This document shows positions 24,547 to 32,803 of a DNA stretch of 58,242 nucleotides, piece by piece. The notes under the pieces are model-generated. The model was given only the letters and a program-made list of their open reading frames with translations, searched no databases and was not told the origin of the DNA. The position numbers and the translations under genes are program-made. How positions within the stretch are numbered: the first letter of the stretch is position 1; each line of letters opens with the position of its first letter. The DNA comes from JBJKRF01 sp046704785 (lineage in GTDB: Bacteria; Chloroflexota; Anaerolineae; Anaerolineales; Villigracilaceae), in contig JBJKRF010000105.1 of NCBI GenBank assembly GCA_046704785.1, positions 1-58,242 of the forward strand. Direction: 5' to 3'.

Positions 24547-25053
24547 ATGACACAACTTGAACAATTCCGACAAGACAAAGACGAGTTCTTCCGAACCGAA
24601 CACCAATCACCGCTCACGGCAGAGCAAAAACGCAATTTTCATGGGCTGGCATACTACCCTGAGAATCCCGCGTTGCACTTCGAACTGTCACTCGAACGCG
24701 CCGCCCAGGCTGAACAAGTCGTCCTGGCAACCTCCACCGGCGACGAGCGCATCTACTGGCATATCGGGCAGGTGCATTTCGACGTCGGCGAGCAGGAAGC
24801 TATCTTGCAAATCTACGAGGACGATTACGGGTTTTTCCTGCCCTTTGTCGATGCCACTGCTCCGGCTGAAACCTACGGCGCAGGCCGCTACCTGGAACCA
24901 CACGAAATACGTCAAGATGTGTTAGACGTTGATTTCAATCTGGCCTACAACCCGTACTGCGCTTACAACGAACAATGGTCCTGTCCTCTGCCGCCCGGCG
25001 AAAACCGTCTGACGGTGCGCATCGAGGCCGGTGAAAAGAAATTTCATGCGTGA
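24547..25053 (+). CDS. DUF1684 family protein
   Basis: A 168-residue protein with the hallmarks of DUF1684: the N-terminal RQDKDEFFRTEHQSPLTAEQ, FHGLAYYPENPALHF, the central YGFFLPFVDATAPAETYGAG and the strongly conserved end DFNLAYNPYCAYNEQWSCPLPPGENRL, cited here as its two halves DFNLAYNPYCAYN and SCPLPPGENRL. The family is widespread and has no known function. It is cytoplasmic, with no signal peptide. There is no clear Shine-Dalgarno sequence. It lies between the dioxygenase and the riboflavin-type reductase, all on one strand with short gaps. Confidence 0.85.
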   Translation: MTQLEQFRQDKDEFFRTEHQSPLTAEQKRNFHGLAYYPENPALHFELSLERAAQAEQVVLATSTGDERIYWHIGQVHFDVGEQEAILQIYEDDYGFFLPFVDATAPAETYGAGRYLEPHEIRQDVLDVDFNLAYNPYCAYNEQWSCPLPPGENRLTVRIEAGEKKFHA

Positions 25054-25074
25054 GTACCAATCAGCACACACAAA

Positions 25075-25764
25075 ATGACGCGGCCTTTTGTTTTTATCAA
25101 TGTCGCCGCCAGCGCAGACGGGAAGATCGATACCGTGGCGCGCCGAGGCGCAGCTCTCTCCTCGCCGGAGGACAAGGAGCGGGTCGACCGCCTACGGGCC
25201 GGGGCTGACGCCGTTATGGTCGGCGGTCACACCCTGTTGGGCGAATCACCCAAGCTGACGGTCAAATCGGCGCGGTTACGGGCCGAGCGCCTGGCCAAGG
25301 GCTTGCCCGAAAATCCGGCCAAAGTCGGCGTCGTTACCCGGGCAAGCCTGCCGCCGGAATCGAACTTTTTGCAAGCCGGCCCGGCGCGCAGACTACTCTT
25401 CACCACCCCGGCGACTTCGCCCGAACAGGTACAGTCGCTCGAAAAGGCGGGCACAGAGGTCTTCGTCCACACAGGAACCCACGTCGACCTGGCACAGGCC
25501 CTCGAGAGGCTGTCTTCGCTGGGAGTTCGTCGCTTGATGGTCGAGGGCGGTGGAACGCTCAACTTCGCGCTGTTACGCCTGAATCTGGTGGACGAATTGA
25601 CAATCTATGTGGCACCGTTACTTTTCGGAGGAGCAGCGGCTCCCACAACGGCAGACGGCAGCGGGTTGATTCGATCGGAGGCCATCCCGCTCAAATTGGT
25701 AGAAGCGCGGACGCTGGATCAGGTCGGCGGCGTCCTGCTGCGTTACCGTCTCAACGGTGATTAA
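25075..25764 (+). CDS. RibD C-terminal domain reductase (RIB7-like pyrimidine reductase)
   Basis: A 229-residue dihydrofolate-reductase-fold protein matching the RibD C-terminal domain: FVFINVAASADGKID, RADAVMVGGHTLLGESPKLTV-like core (here GADAVMVGGHTLLGE), RRLMVEGGGTLNFALL and LVDELTIYVAPLLFGG. Stand-alone versions reduce the ribosylamino-pyrimidine intermediate of riboflavin synthesis before deamination, the order used by archaea and fungi, whereas bacteria usually use a RibD fusion with a deaminase. No deaminase domain is present here. The adjacent ribA supports a riboflavin role, but an unrelated NADPH reductase is possible. It overlaps no neighbour; ribA starts 62 bp downstream. Confidence 0.8.
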   Translation: MTRPFVFINVAASADGKIDTVARRGAALSSPEDKERVDRLRAGADAVMVGGHTLLGESPKLTVKSARLRAERLAKGLPENPAKVGVVTRASLPPESNFLQAGPARRLLFTTPATSPEQVQSLEKAGTEVFVHTGTHVDLAQALERLSSLGVRRLMVEGGGTLNFALLRLNLVDELTIYVAPLLFGGAAAPTTADGSGLIRSEAIPLKLVEARTLDQVGGVLLRYRLNGD

Positions 25765-25826
25765 CGGTACATCCCCTCATACATTTTCATCGGCGGCCTG
25801 AGGGCTCACAAAAGAAGGAGAGAATG

Positions 25827-26582
25827 ATGGCACTATCGTCACAGCAAATCAAAACATTGTTAGATGAAAATCGCGACCACACGTGTGAAGGGCAGGGCAA
25901 GGATCATGTGTGTGTAAAAATCGTGTCGATTGCCAAATTACCCACACGTTTTGGCAATTTCCAGATTGCGGCTTTTTGGAACAACCGCGACGAAAAAGAA
26001 CATGCTGCAATCATCAAGGGCGATATCCTCGACGCAGAGGACGTGCCCGTGCGCCTGCACTCAGAATGCCTGACTGGTGATGCGCTCGGCTCGCTGCGCT
26101 GCGATTGTCGGGATCAACTCGAAACTGCGTTGAAAGCTATCGGTGAGATGGATCGGGGGCTGTTGCTTTATTTGCGCCAGGAAGGGCGCGGCATTGGCTT
26201 CATGAACAAGATTCGCGCCTACAGCCTGCAAGACCAGGGCATGGACACGGTGGAAGCCAACCTGGCCTTGGGTTTCCGCGATGACGAGCGCGATTATGCC
26301 GTAGCCGCGCACATGCTGTGGTCTTTGAAGATCAAGTCCATTCGCATTATGACCAACAACCCACGCAAGATCAATGACCTGACCAAATATGGCGTCAAAA
26401 TTACCGGTCGTATCCCCCTGGTGATTCAGCCAAACACATACAACGAGTTCTATCTGCGCACCAAAGCCGAAAAATCGGGGCATCTGATGGATTTCGACGG
26501 CAGGCAGCACCTGCTCGAACAGATCGATCGCCCCATCGTCAAAGGGATGACCGAAGAACAGGTGGAAGCGCTACATGAATAA
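25827..26582 (+). CDS. ribA: GTP cyclohydrolase II
   Basis: First committed enzyme of riboflavin synthesis: opens GTP to the diaminopyrimidine with release of formate and pyrophosphate. Zinc ligands are in SECLTGDALGSLRCDCRDQL (three Cys); YLRQEGRGIGFMNKIRAYSL and DTVEANLALGFRDDERDY are family signatures; NPRKINDLTKYGVKI is the C-terminal GTP-binding part. It has no DHBP synthase (RibB) domain. The ATG at 25827 is preferred over 25824 because AAGGAG is then 6 nt upstream. The 3' end overlaps the following SDR gene by 8 bp. Confidence 0.93.
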   Translation: MALSSQQIKTLLDENRDHTCEGQGKDHVCVKIVSIAKLPTRFGNFQIAAFWNNRDEKEHAAIIKGDILDAEDVPVRLHSECLTGDALGSLRCDCRDQLETALKAIGEMDRGLLLYLRQEGRGIGFMNKIRAYSLQDQGMDTVEANLALGFRDDERDYAVAAHMLWSLKIKSIRIMTNNPRKINDLTKYGVKITGRIPLVIQPNTYNEFYLRTKAEKSGHLMDFDGRQHLLEQIDRPIVKGMTEEQVEALHE

Positions 26583-27249
26583 GCCTGTGGTCATCATCAG
26601 CGGCGCAACCGGGGCAACCGGCGCGGCTGCCGCCCAAGCTTTTGCCACGCAGGGCGCTTCGCTGGCGTTGTTGAGCAGCAATTCGTCCAAGCTGGAGGCC
26701 CTGGGGAGCATGTTGGCGCTGCCCACGGAACGGCTGCTGGCATACCAAGCCGACCTGCGCCAGGCGGAGGCCGTTCAGGCGGCAGGCCAGGCCGTGGTCG
26801 AAAAATTCGGGCGAGCCGACGTATTGATCCAACTCGTCGGCGGCTGGACGGGCGGCCAGACTCTGGTCGAAACCGCCTCCCAGGATCTCGCACAGATGGT
26901 GAATCAGCACCTGTGGACCACCTTTCACCTGATCCAGGCTTTTGTTCCGTCGATGGTCGCCAACAGCTGGGGACGCGTGATGCTCGTCTCCTCGCCCGTC
27001 GCTTTGCAGACGCCTCCCAAAATGGGTGCTTACGCCATCGGCAAAGCTGCCCAGGAGTCGCTCCTGCTCACACTGGCGCAGGAGACCCAAGGGACGGGAG
27101 TCACCGCCAACATTCTCCAGGTGCGCACCATCGACGTGAATGAAAGTGGCAAAGGCAGCACACCCGCCGAAATCGTCGCCGCCATGCAATACCTGATCAG
27201 CGACGAAGCCGGTAGAGTCAGCGGCGCCCGAATTCCGATCTACAACTGA
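26575..27249 (+). CDS. short-chain dehydrogenase/reductase (SDR)
   Basis: A 224-residue classical SDR with the cofactor loop ISGATGATGAAAAQAF, the NNAG-equivalent region LIQLVGGWTGGQ, catalytic Ser in MLVSSPVALQ and the active-site Tyr and Lys in GAYAIGKAAQESL. The substrate is unknown. The gene starts inside the last codons of ribA (8-bp overlap), so it is translated with ribA; whether it acts on a riboflavin or pterin compound is only suggested by context. A strong bidirectional terminator follows. Confidence 0.85.
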   Translation: MNKPVVIISGATGATGAAAAQAFATQGASLALLSSNSSKLEALGSMLALPTERLLAYQADLRQAEAVQAAGQAVVEKFGRADVLIQLVGGWTGGQTLVETASQDLAQMVNQHLWTTFHLIQAFVPSMVANSWGRVMLVSSPVALQTPPKMGAYAIGKAAQESLLLTLAQETQGTGVTANILQVRTIDVNESGKGSTPAEIVAAMQYLISDEAGRVSGARIPIYN

Positions 27250-27270
27250 AAATTGGGAAAATCCGTCGAT

Positions 27271-27318
27271 AAGACCCGCTCGCTTGGGGCTCTGTTGCCG
27301 GGGCGAGCGGGTCTTTAA
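27271..27318. terminator. bidirectional terminator between SDR and YgjP-type genes
   Basis: AAGACCCGCTCGC (27271-27283) and GCGAGCGGGTCTT (27303-27315) form a perfect 13-bp stem flanked by short A and T runs. It separates convergent genes and overlaps the stop codon of the minus-strand gene. Confidence 0.8.
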
Positions 27319-27986
27319 ACCAGGCGCAGGGAATGCCCGTTTTCTTTCAACCACTTCATCCGGACTTTGTAGTCCGGCAGGCGCGCTGCCACCTCCGCCC
27401 AGAAAGTCCGCGAATGGTTGGGCACCTTCAGGTGCACCAGTTCGTGCACCACCACGTAGTCGATCACCTCCGGTGGGGCCATGACCAGCCGCCAGGGAAA
27501 ACTCAATGTCCCCTTTACGCTGCATGACCCCCAACGTGTGCGCGCCGAAGTGATACGTATCTTTTGATAACGGAAGCCGAACTCCGCTGCGTACCAGGCG
27601 ACCCGTTCCGACAGGACGCGTCGCGCCTCGGCCCGGTACCATCCCTCAAAGGCCTGCGCAGCCCGAGGCAGGCAGTCCTTCGCCAGGACGAACGCCCCGT
27701 CGAAGGTTAACGCCGTTTTCTGGCGTTCGACCACCCGCAGCGGAATCTCGCGCCCAAGCAAAGGGAAGCGCTCACCGGCCTGAAAACGTTTTTCTGACAA
27801 AGGCATACGCTGCGCCATTTCGGCCTGTTTCTTCACAATCCAGGCGGACTTGCGCTCGAGGAAAGCGCGGATGGTCCTTTCTGGCGCGCGCAGCGGCGCA
27901 CGCACTATCACACACCCATCGTTTTGCACAATGATGGCAATCGTGCGTCGCTTCGAACGGATGAATTGATCCACATGGACGGGCAT
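27315..27986 (-). CDS. YgjP-type (DUF45/M48-like) metallopeptidase
   Basis: A 223-residue predicted zinc protease of the YgjP/WLM group. The zinc motif is in IDYVVVHELVHLKVPNHSRTFW, cited by its core VVHELVHLK plus NHSRTFW, where HExxH and the following His supply ligands. TRWGSCSVKGTLSFPWRL is the second family signature. The start at 27986 (MPVHVDQFIR) is preferred because a -10 box lies 7 nt upstream and the longer frame upstream runs through a dispersed repeat. Substrates of the family are unknown. It is cytoplasmic and monocistronic. Confidence 0.85.
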   Translation of the reverse strand: MPVHVDQFIRSKRRTIAIIVQNDGCVIVRAPLRAPERTIRAFLERKSAWIVKKQAEMAQRMPLSEKRFQAGERFPLLGREIPLRVVERQKTALTFDGAFVLAKDCLPRAAQAFEGWYRAEARRVLSERVAWYAAEFGFRYQKIRITSARTRWGSCSVKGTLSFPWRLVMAPPEVIDYVVVHELVHLKVPNHSRTFWAEVAARLPDYKVRMKWLKENGHSLRLV

Positions 27987-27993
27987 GCGCGCA

Positions 27994-27999
27994 AGTATA
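27994..27999 (-). promoter_or_regulatory. -10 box 7 nt before the YgjP-type gene ATG
   Basis: Minus strand TATACT, 7 nt, ATG at 27986; no Shine-Dalgarno sequence. Predicted leaderless. Confidence 0.5.
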
Positions 28000-28032
28000 C
28001 CTCGCATGGCGGAAAATCCCGGAGAACCCGAA

Positions 28033-28064
28033 TTGGCTCTCCAAGGTTTTCCGTGGTAAGAGGT
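28033..28064 (+). repeat. dispersed intergenic repeat, copy 2
   Basis: TTGGCTCTCCAAGGTTTTCC then GTGGTAAGAGG. It matches 48444-48473 at most positions and shares its right part with the copies at 18265 and 58095. Confidence 0.55.
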
Positions 28065-28199
28065 AGGTTTCCGACGTCCCCGAATTCTAAAGGCCCTGTG
28101 AGAATCACCCGTTTGAGCGAGTTGATGCACCTCCCCGCGGCCATTGCTCTATGTTATAAACCTCACAAATTTCAACCACACTCAACCAAGGAGACAGAA

Positions 28200-28790
28200 A
28201 TGAGCAAACGGTTGATCTATGCAGTGATCGCCATCGTCGCTGTCTTTGCGGTGGTGGCTGTTTACAAATTCATGCGCCCGGTGACCTATCAAGGGGCGTT
28301 AATCAGCCCTCCGCAGAAAATGCCAGACTTCACCCTCGAGTCGGCGGATGGGCCGGTATCGTTGAGCCAGTTCCAGGGGAAATATGTGGCGCTTTTCTTC
28401 GGGTACACCAACTGCACCGACGTCTGCCCGCTGACGATGTCGTACCTGGCCCAAACAATAAAGAATCTGGGTAACAAAGCCAAGCGGGTCCAAGTCATCT
28501 TCGTCTCGGTGGACTATCCACGCGACACACCCACCATCACGTCCAACTACGCCAAAAAGTTCGATCCGAACTTCATCGGCGTGACCGGCTCACAGGCCCA
28601 GATCCAAAAAGTGACCAGCGACTACTACGTCTCCTATTCTTTCGGCACCCCGGATGCAAACGGCGACTACGAAGTGAATCACACAGCGCTGGTCATGCTA
28701 CTCGACCCACAGGGCAGGCTGGTGCTGACCTGGAACGGCAACCAACCCTCTGACATGACATCCGACCTGACCAACTTCCTGGCGCATTAA
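28200..28790 (+). CDS. SCO1/SenC family copper chaperone
   Basis: A 196-residue membrane-anchored thioredoxin-fold protein that delivers copper to the CuA site of cytochrome c oxidase. One N-terminal helix (about residues 5-23) anchors it outside the membrane. The copper ligands are visible: Cys pair in YTNCTDVCPLTM and the distal His in YEVNHTALVML. VIFVSVDYPRDTP is also typical. The ATG at 28200 has AAGGAG 6 nt upstream. No oxidase genes are in the window, but its presence implies aerobic or microaerobic respiration. It is followed by a strong terminator. Confidence 0.92.
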   Translation: MSKRLIYAVIAIVAVFAVVAVYKFMRPVTYQGALISPPQKMPDFTLESADGPVSLSQFQGKYVALFFGYTNCTDVCPLTMSYLAQTIKNLGNKAKRVQVIFVSVDYPRDTPTITSNYAKKFDPNFIGVTGSQAQIQKVTSDYYVSYSFGTPDANGDYEVNHTALVMLLDPQGRLVLTWNGNQPSDMTSDLTNFLAH

Positions 28791-28807
28791 CCCACGAAGA
28801 AAAGGGG

Positions 28808-28854
28808 AAAACCAGCAGGGCCGATTCCGACAAAGAATCGGCCCTGCTGGTTTT
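28808..28854. terminator. bidirectional terminator after SCO1
   Basis: A perfect 20-bp stem (28808-28827 with 28835-28854; core CAGCAGGGCCGATTC) and a 7-nt loop, with A and T runs at both edges. It lies between the convergent SCO1 gene and the small minus-strand gene. Confidence 0.9.
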
Positions 28855-28863
28855 CTGTACGCC

Positions 28864-29091
28864 CTACCGAGGCATTGCCTGTACAACGGACGGCCTCGAC
28901 GCCGCATCCCAGGCCGGGGAAGGCGCTTTTTGTTGGTTGCCATTCAAGGCGATCAGAAGGACGATCACCGCAGCGATTGCCAGAATCCCAAGCTGGACGG
29001 CTGGTCGCTTCAAGAAACCGAACGCCCCACGCGAGGAATATGAGCGCCGGTTGGTGTTTCTGTAGCGATTTGAAGAATATCTTCGCGGCAT
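28864..29091 (-). CDS. small single-pass membrane protein, 75 aa
   Basis: A 75-residue protein with a strongly basic N terminus (RRYSSNRYRNTNRRSYSS), one transmembrane helix (about residues 33-49, LGILAIAAVIVLLIAL) and a short tail. The positive-inside rule places the basic end in the cytoplasm. AGGAGG lies just upstream of the ATG, which supports a real gene despite its size. I do not recognise a family. It follows a DUF3298 lipoprotein gene by 42 bp on the same strand and ends at a strong terminator. Confidence 0.65.
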   Translation of the reverse strand: MPRRYSSNRYRNTNRRSYSSRGAFGFLKRPAVQLGILAIAAVIVLLIALNGNQQKAPSPAWDAASRPSVVQAMPR

Positions 29092-29133
29092 ACAAGCCTC
29101 CTGAAGAAGGTCACACCGTTTGTCCGATCGATT

Positions 29134-29943
29134 TCATTTGAACTGTGCCAGCGGCCCCTGCGGGTTGGTAATGATCTGTAACTGGTTGTAAGGGATGACA
29201 ACCAGTTGCGCCCCGACAAAATAGGGGGCAACCTGGTATTCGTTGAAAACAATCACCAACCCATCGGGACCCAGGTTCCAGGTCTGATAGTTTTCCGGCT
29301 TGGGCGCCAGTCCCTCTGCGAATAGCTGGTATCCACTGCTCTGGGCGCGGGCGCTCAAGACGGTCTTGCAATCGTCAGACAAGGTTTGCAAGTAATTCGC
29401 GCCGGGCCGAAATAACGAGGCCAGGCTGATTTCCTGACCAGTGCTCAAGTCAAAGTTGAGCGATGCAGTGGTGTGATAGGGATGGGCAGAACCGTCGGTG
29501 TAGCCCTCGACGTTGAAGTCCAGGCTGATAAGCTGGCCCTTCGACAGAACGAGTTTATAGCTCAAATCGAAATAACTACCTCCCACAATGGGCGTCGCCG
29601 GAATCATCGTCGCCGCATTCTGCTTGTAATCGTCGGTCAGCTTTTGGGCCAGGGCAGCCGCTGCCTTATTGAAAGCCATCACAGAAGGATTATCGCTTCC
29701 CTGCAAAACGGGGACGTCTGCTTTGAGCATATACGGCGGCTTTTGGCTGATCGTATTGGTGCCGACGTAGCCGAGCGTCAATCCATTGTCAAGCGTCGAC
29801 GTGGCCGGGGTGGTCGAGGTGACCGCGGGAGCAGTGATAGCAGCGGTAGCGGTGTTTTCCGGTGGTTTAGCCGTCACTCCGGCGCATGCTGTCAGACTTG
29901 CCAACAGAATCAGCGTAAAGATTTTTAAGATGGAGGGTCGCAT
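29134..29943 (-). CDS. lipoprotein with DUF3298/RsiV-like domain
   Basis: A 269-residue predicted lipoprotein: signal peptide with lipobox LTAC (Cys at residue 20), a Thr/Ala/Pro-rich linker to about residue 55, then a DUF4163/DUF3298 pair as in RsiV. SLDFNVEGYTDGSAHPYHTT, NFDLSTGQEISLASLF and the final YQVAPYFVGAQLVVIPY are typical of that fold. RsiV binds lysozyme and controls a sigma factor, but here there is no cytoplasmic anti-sigma part and no sigma gene nearby, so the role is open. AGGAG lies 8 nt before the ATG. Confidence 0.8.
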   Translation of the reverse strand: MRPSILKIFTLILLASLTACAGVTAKPPENTATAAITAPAVTSTTPATSTLDNGLTLGYVGTNTISQKPPYMLKADVPVLQGSDNPSVMAFNKAAAALAQKLTDDYKQNAATMIPATPIVGGSYFDLSYKLVLSKGQLISLDFNVEGYTDGSAHPYHTTASLNFDLSTGQEISLASLFRPGANYLQTLSDDCKTVLSARAQSSGYQLFAEGLAPKPENYQTWNLGPDGLVIVFNEYQVAPYFVGAQLVVIPYNQLQIITNPQGPLAQFK

Positions 29944-30037
29944 AAGTTGTCTCCTGGTTATTCCCTGAAATCCATTAATTTGATTTTATCCGCGGCCAAC
30001 CCCGCAGCCAATTCATCCTGGCAACCCACGGACCAAT

Positions 30038-30691
30038 CTAATAAGTGAGCAGGTCTCTTTCCAGGTGTGCAGCCAGGATACCCGAATTCCAGACCGGCTG
30101 CGGGCTAAAACGAAATTTCAAGATGGCCCCATTTGGGAAAGGAATGGCATGGGTGAATGCGCGCAAGCGACGCATGCCGTCGGAAGAAACGTCGAACTGC
30201 GGGCTAATCAACGCCAGCCAGAACGCACGACTGAACTGCCCGTGGCTGAAAACGGCCACAAAATTCCCTTCCTGGCTTTCGATCAGGGCGCGCGTACGGG
30301 CCACCCGTTCGAGCAAACCGGCGAACGACTCGGCGCCGGGGCCGTCCACGAAGTACGGGTCGCCCCGTTCCCAGTAGAGATGTGCGGCGGGCATGCGTTC
30401 CTGGCCGGTTGTCCCGTTCCAGTTGGCAGGATTGAGATAGGTAAATTCCTGTACCGGCCATTCAGCCTGGGGAACGTCACGGAAACGGTGTATCGTCGCC
30501 TGCGCCGTATCCTTTGTCCGCGCGTAGGGCGAGGTGACAATCAAATCGGGAGCGCGCTTAAAGGCATGGCTGACACAGGTTGCCTGCTGTCGTCCCAGCG
30601 CTGTTAACTCGATGGTGGCAGGATGTTCGGTCCGTAGCCCGGCGTTGGATGCGCTCTCGCCGTGTCGGATAAACCAGACTTCGGTCATCAT
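30038..30691 (-). CDS. histidine phosphatase family protein
   Basis: A 217-residue member of the phosphoglycerate-mutase-like histidine phosphatases. The catalytic His is in VWFIRHGESASNAG; IVTSPYARTKDTAQ carries the second phosphate-binding Arg, and VAVFSHGQFSRAF supplies the C-terminal His. Substrates range from sugar phosphates to phosphoproteins and cannot be chosen here. The first ATG overlaps the stop codon of the glycosyltransferase gene by one base (TGATG); a second ATG follows directly, so translation is probably coupled. Confidence 0.87.
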   Translation of the reverse strand: MMTEVWFIRHGESASNAGLRTEHPATIELTALGRQQATCVSHAFKRAPDLIVTSPYARTKDTAQATIHRFRDVPQAEWPVQEFTYLNPANWNGTTGQERMPAAHLYWERGDPYFVDGPGAESFAGLLERVARTRALIESQEGNFVAVFSHGQFSRAFWLALISPQFDVSSDGMRRLRAFTHAIPFPNGAILKFRFSPQPVWNSGILAAHLERDLLTY

Positions 30692-31908
30692 CAGTGCTCG
30701 ATCACCGCTTCTTTCCAGTGCTGAAAATCGGGCAGCAGGCTGTTGGAAAGTAGCGCTTCATAGAGCATCTCGTAGCGACGAACCGTATTCTCGAGGCTGT
30801 GCAGTTGGGCCCGCTCAAGCCCGGCGCGCCCCATTTCGGGCCAGCATTCGCGCTGGTCAGCCAGCAACTTCATATAGCGCGCGGCGTCAGCGGGATCTCC
30901 TGGCCGAAACAGGTAGCCGTTCACGCCCGGCGTGACCAGTTCTGGAAGGGCGACAGCATCTGCCAGCAGGACGGGCCGTGCACAAGCCATCGCTTCCAGC
31001 GAGGCAATGCTCAATAGCTCGGCTTCGCTGGGCATGGTGAAGATATCCACACTGTTCAAAAGGGTTGGCAGGTCGTCATTGGAAATGAAGCCGGTAAAAC
31101 GCACACGGTCTCCCAGGTCGAGTGAATTCGCCAATTGCTTGAATTCGTCGAAAGCAGCGCCCTTGCCGGCAATCCCCAACTGGATTTGGGGATAATCGAG
31201 TTGTTGCATAGCGTGCAACAACACGTCGACGCCCTTCTCCCAATCGACGCGACCGACGAACAGGAAGACGATCCGTTCCGGGTCCAGGCCGTAACGCAGC
31301 CGACAGGCGCGCCAGTCGGCGTCTGGATCGGGGTGGAAACGCTCCAGGTCGATGCCACACGAAACCGGGTAGACCGGTGGCCGTAGGCCCTGGGCGCGGA
31401 TCAGTCCTGCCGCTACACGAGACTGCGCGGCGGCCACGTCCACACGGTTATATACTCCCAGCACCCAATGCCACAACGCCCAGTTGTAAACAGACTTGAC
31501 CCGCAAAAATTTTGGAACGTAGGGGATGAAATTTTCGGGCATGAAGTGATTGGTGCCAACCCGCTTGATTCCGCGTTTCTGCGCCTCGCGCGCGACGGTG
31601 CTGCACAGGGGATAATGATCCTGAATATGGACGACATCGGGCTTGAAGCGCTCGAAGATACGACTCACGGCCTCCGCCGAGAACAAGGACACGTATGAGT
31701 TCTCATGCCACGCCGATAGATTCGTCGACCGGACTCCTTCGATCTGTACGCCGTTATGCTCGTCCTGATAGGGATGGCCCCGGTCAGACGGGATCACCAT
31801 CAACACCTCGTGACCATGTTGGGCCAATCCCTCTGCCAGGTTGACCGTAAAAATCGCCTGACCATTCACTACGGGGAAATAGGTAACACCTGCAATTAAG
31901 ATTCGCAT
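30691..31908 (-). CDS. GT4-family glycosyltransferase
   Basis: A 405-residue GT-B fold glycosyltransferase. The N-terminal Rossmann domain starts MRILIAGVTYFPVVNGQA; the C-terminal domain carries FVGRVDWEKGVDVLLHA and the GT4 EX7E motif EAELLSIASLEAMA, which binds the nucleotide sugar. The profile resembles diacylglycerol and phosphatidylinositol glycosyltransferases, so glycolipid synthesis at the membrane is plausible but not shown. Start at 31908 is chosen from homology of the Rossmann start and GAGGAAA upstream; a longer frame exists without support. DedA and ABC genes lie upstream on the same strand. Confidence 0.88.
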   Translation of the reverse strand: MRILIAGVTYFPVVNGQAIFTVNLAEGLAQHGHEVLMVIPSDRGHPYQDEHNGVQIEGVRSTNLSAWHENSYVSLFSAEAVSRIFERFKPDVVHIQDHYPLCSTVAREAQKRGIKRVGTNHFMPENFIPYVPKFLRVKSVYNWALWHWVLGVYNRVDVAAAQSRVAAGLIRAQGLRPPVYPVSCGIDLERFHPDPDADWRACRLRYGLDPERIVFLFVGRVDWEKGVDVLLHAMQQLDYPQIQLGIAGKGAAFDEFKQLANSLDLGDRVRFTGFISNDDLPTLLNSVDIFTMPSEAELLSIASLEAMACARPVLLADAVALPELVTPGVNGYLFRPGDPADAARYMKLLADQRECWPEMGRAGLERAQLHSLENTVRRYEMLYEALLSNSLLPDFQHWKEAVIEH

Positions 31909-31961
31909 CGATTGGTTTCCTCGTCTGGGTGGCTCTCCGGGAAGCGAATGAGATGCAAGAG

Positions 31962-31999
31962 TTTTATGGTGTGTGCGGTGCTTCGCACACACCATAAAA
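31962..31999. repeat. perfect 16-bp inverted repeat between DedA and GT4 genes
   Basis: TTTTATGGTGTGTGCG (31962-31977), 6-nt loop, CGCACACACCATAAAA (31984-31999). Perfect pairing, no T run after it on the minus strand. It is either an inefficient terminator for the DedA transcript or an mRNA-stabilising hairpin. Confidence 0.7.
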
Positions 32000-32175
32000 T
32001 ATCCACTCTCAGGCCCCATACGCAACCCCAAAGAACCGTTTTGGTTGAAATCCATCTTCCATCAAGGCAAATGGAATCAGGAAAAATATAAGGTTCCAGG
32101 CTGGCAAAGCCCGCCTGAAACCCCATTGTTATAAAAAGCCGTTGTTTTTATCCATCGACTCCGCTCATTTTGATG

Positions 32176-32799
32176 TCAGGAAAAATCTTCTTTATCCTCT
32201 TCTCTCAACATCCGTCGTCCCAGCCAAAAAACGGCCACCAGAAAAAAGACCGAACCCACCAGGATGGCATATTCCACCCCCTGCTCGACGCGTTTGATCG
32301 CCTCGGTCGCATAATAGCCGATCAGCACCAGTGAACCCGTCCACAGCATTTCGCCGGCAAAAATCGCCGGGAACCAGCGCCGCCAGGGCGCTCGAACCAA
32401 TCCCGCAGCGATCAGCGAGGGAATCATAAAACTGACCGTCAACTTTGCGAAAAAGAGCACCTTGGTGGCATGTTTCATCATGGTACTTTTCAAACGCTCC
32501 AGGTGATCGCGGTGAACGCCCACCCAGCCCCCAAAGCGGAACAGCCATTCGATCTTGCCCAAATAACCCAGGCCATACCAGAGCGTGTCTGCCGTAAGAT
32601 TCCCTACAGCAGCCGCGACGAATACTGGAATTGGCTTCATGATTCCCGCTGAAGCCGCCGCCGCGCCGAGTAACGTGGCAATTGGCCCTTCGACCGCCAC
32701 AAACAGCGCCAACAGCAGGTAGCCCCAAATACCTAATTCCGGCAACTGCCCATTATGCAGTCCCATCATAAAATTATGCAACAACGTAATCAAAGACAC
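32176..32799 (-). CDS. DedA/VTT-family membrane protein
   Basis: A 207-residue polytopic protein with the VTT domain: FVAVEGPIATLLGAAAASAG near the N terminus, GNLTADTLWYGLGYLG, FFAKLTVSFMIPSLIAAGLVRAPWRR, then two C-terminal helices. DedA proteins act as phospholipid scramblases or undecaprenyl phosphate flippases and are linked to envelope homeostasis. The initiation codon is GTG. It begins 4 bp after the stop of the ABC transporter gene, so it is in that operon. It lies next to a glycolipid-type glycosyltransferase. Confidence 0.85.
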   Translation of the reverse strand: MSLITLLHNFMMGLHNGQLPELGIWGYLLLALFVAVEGPIATLLGAAAASAGIMKPIPVFVAAAVGNLTADTLWYGLGYLGKIEWLFRFGGWVGVHRDHLERLKSTMMKHATKVLFFAKLTVSFMIPSLIAAGLVRAPWRRWFPAIFAGEMLWTGSLVLIGYYATEAIKRVEQGVEYAILVGSVFFLVAVFWLGRRMLREEDKEDFS

Positions 32800-32803
32800 G
32801 GTA

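Noticed and set aside
25765..25826. FMN riboswitch before ribA
   Set aside because: The gap is only 62 nt and lacks the conserved FMN aptamer segments.
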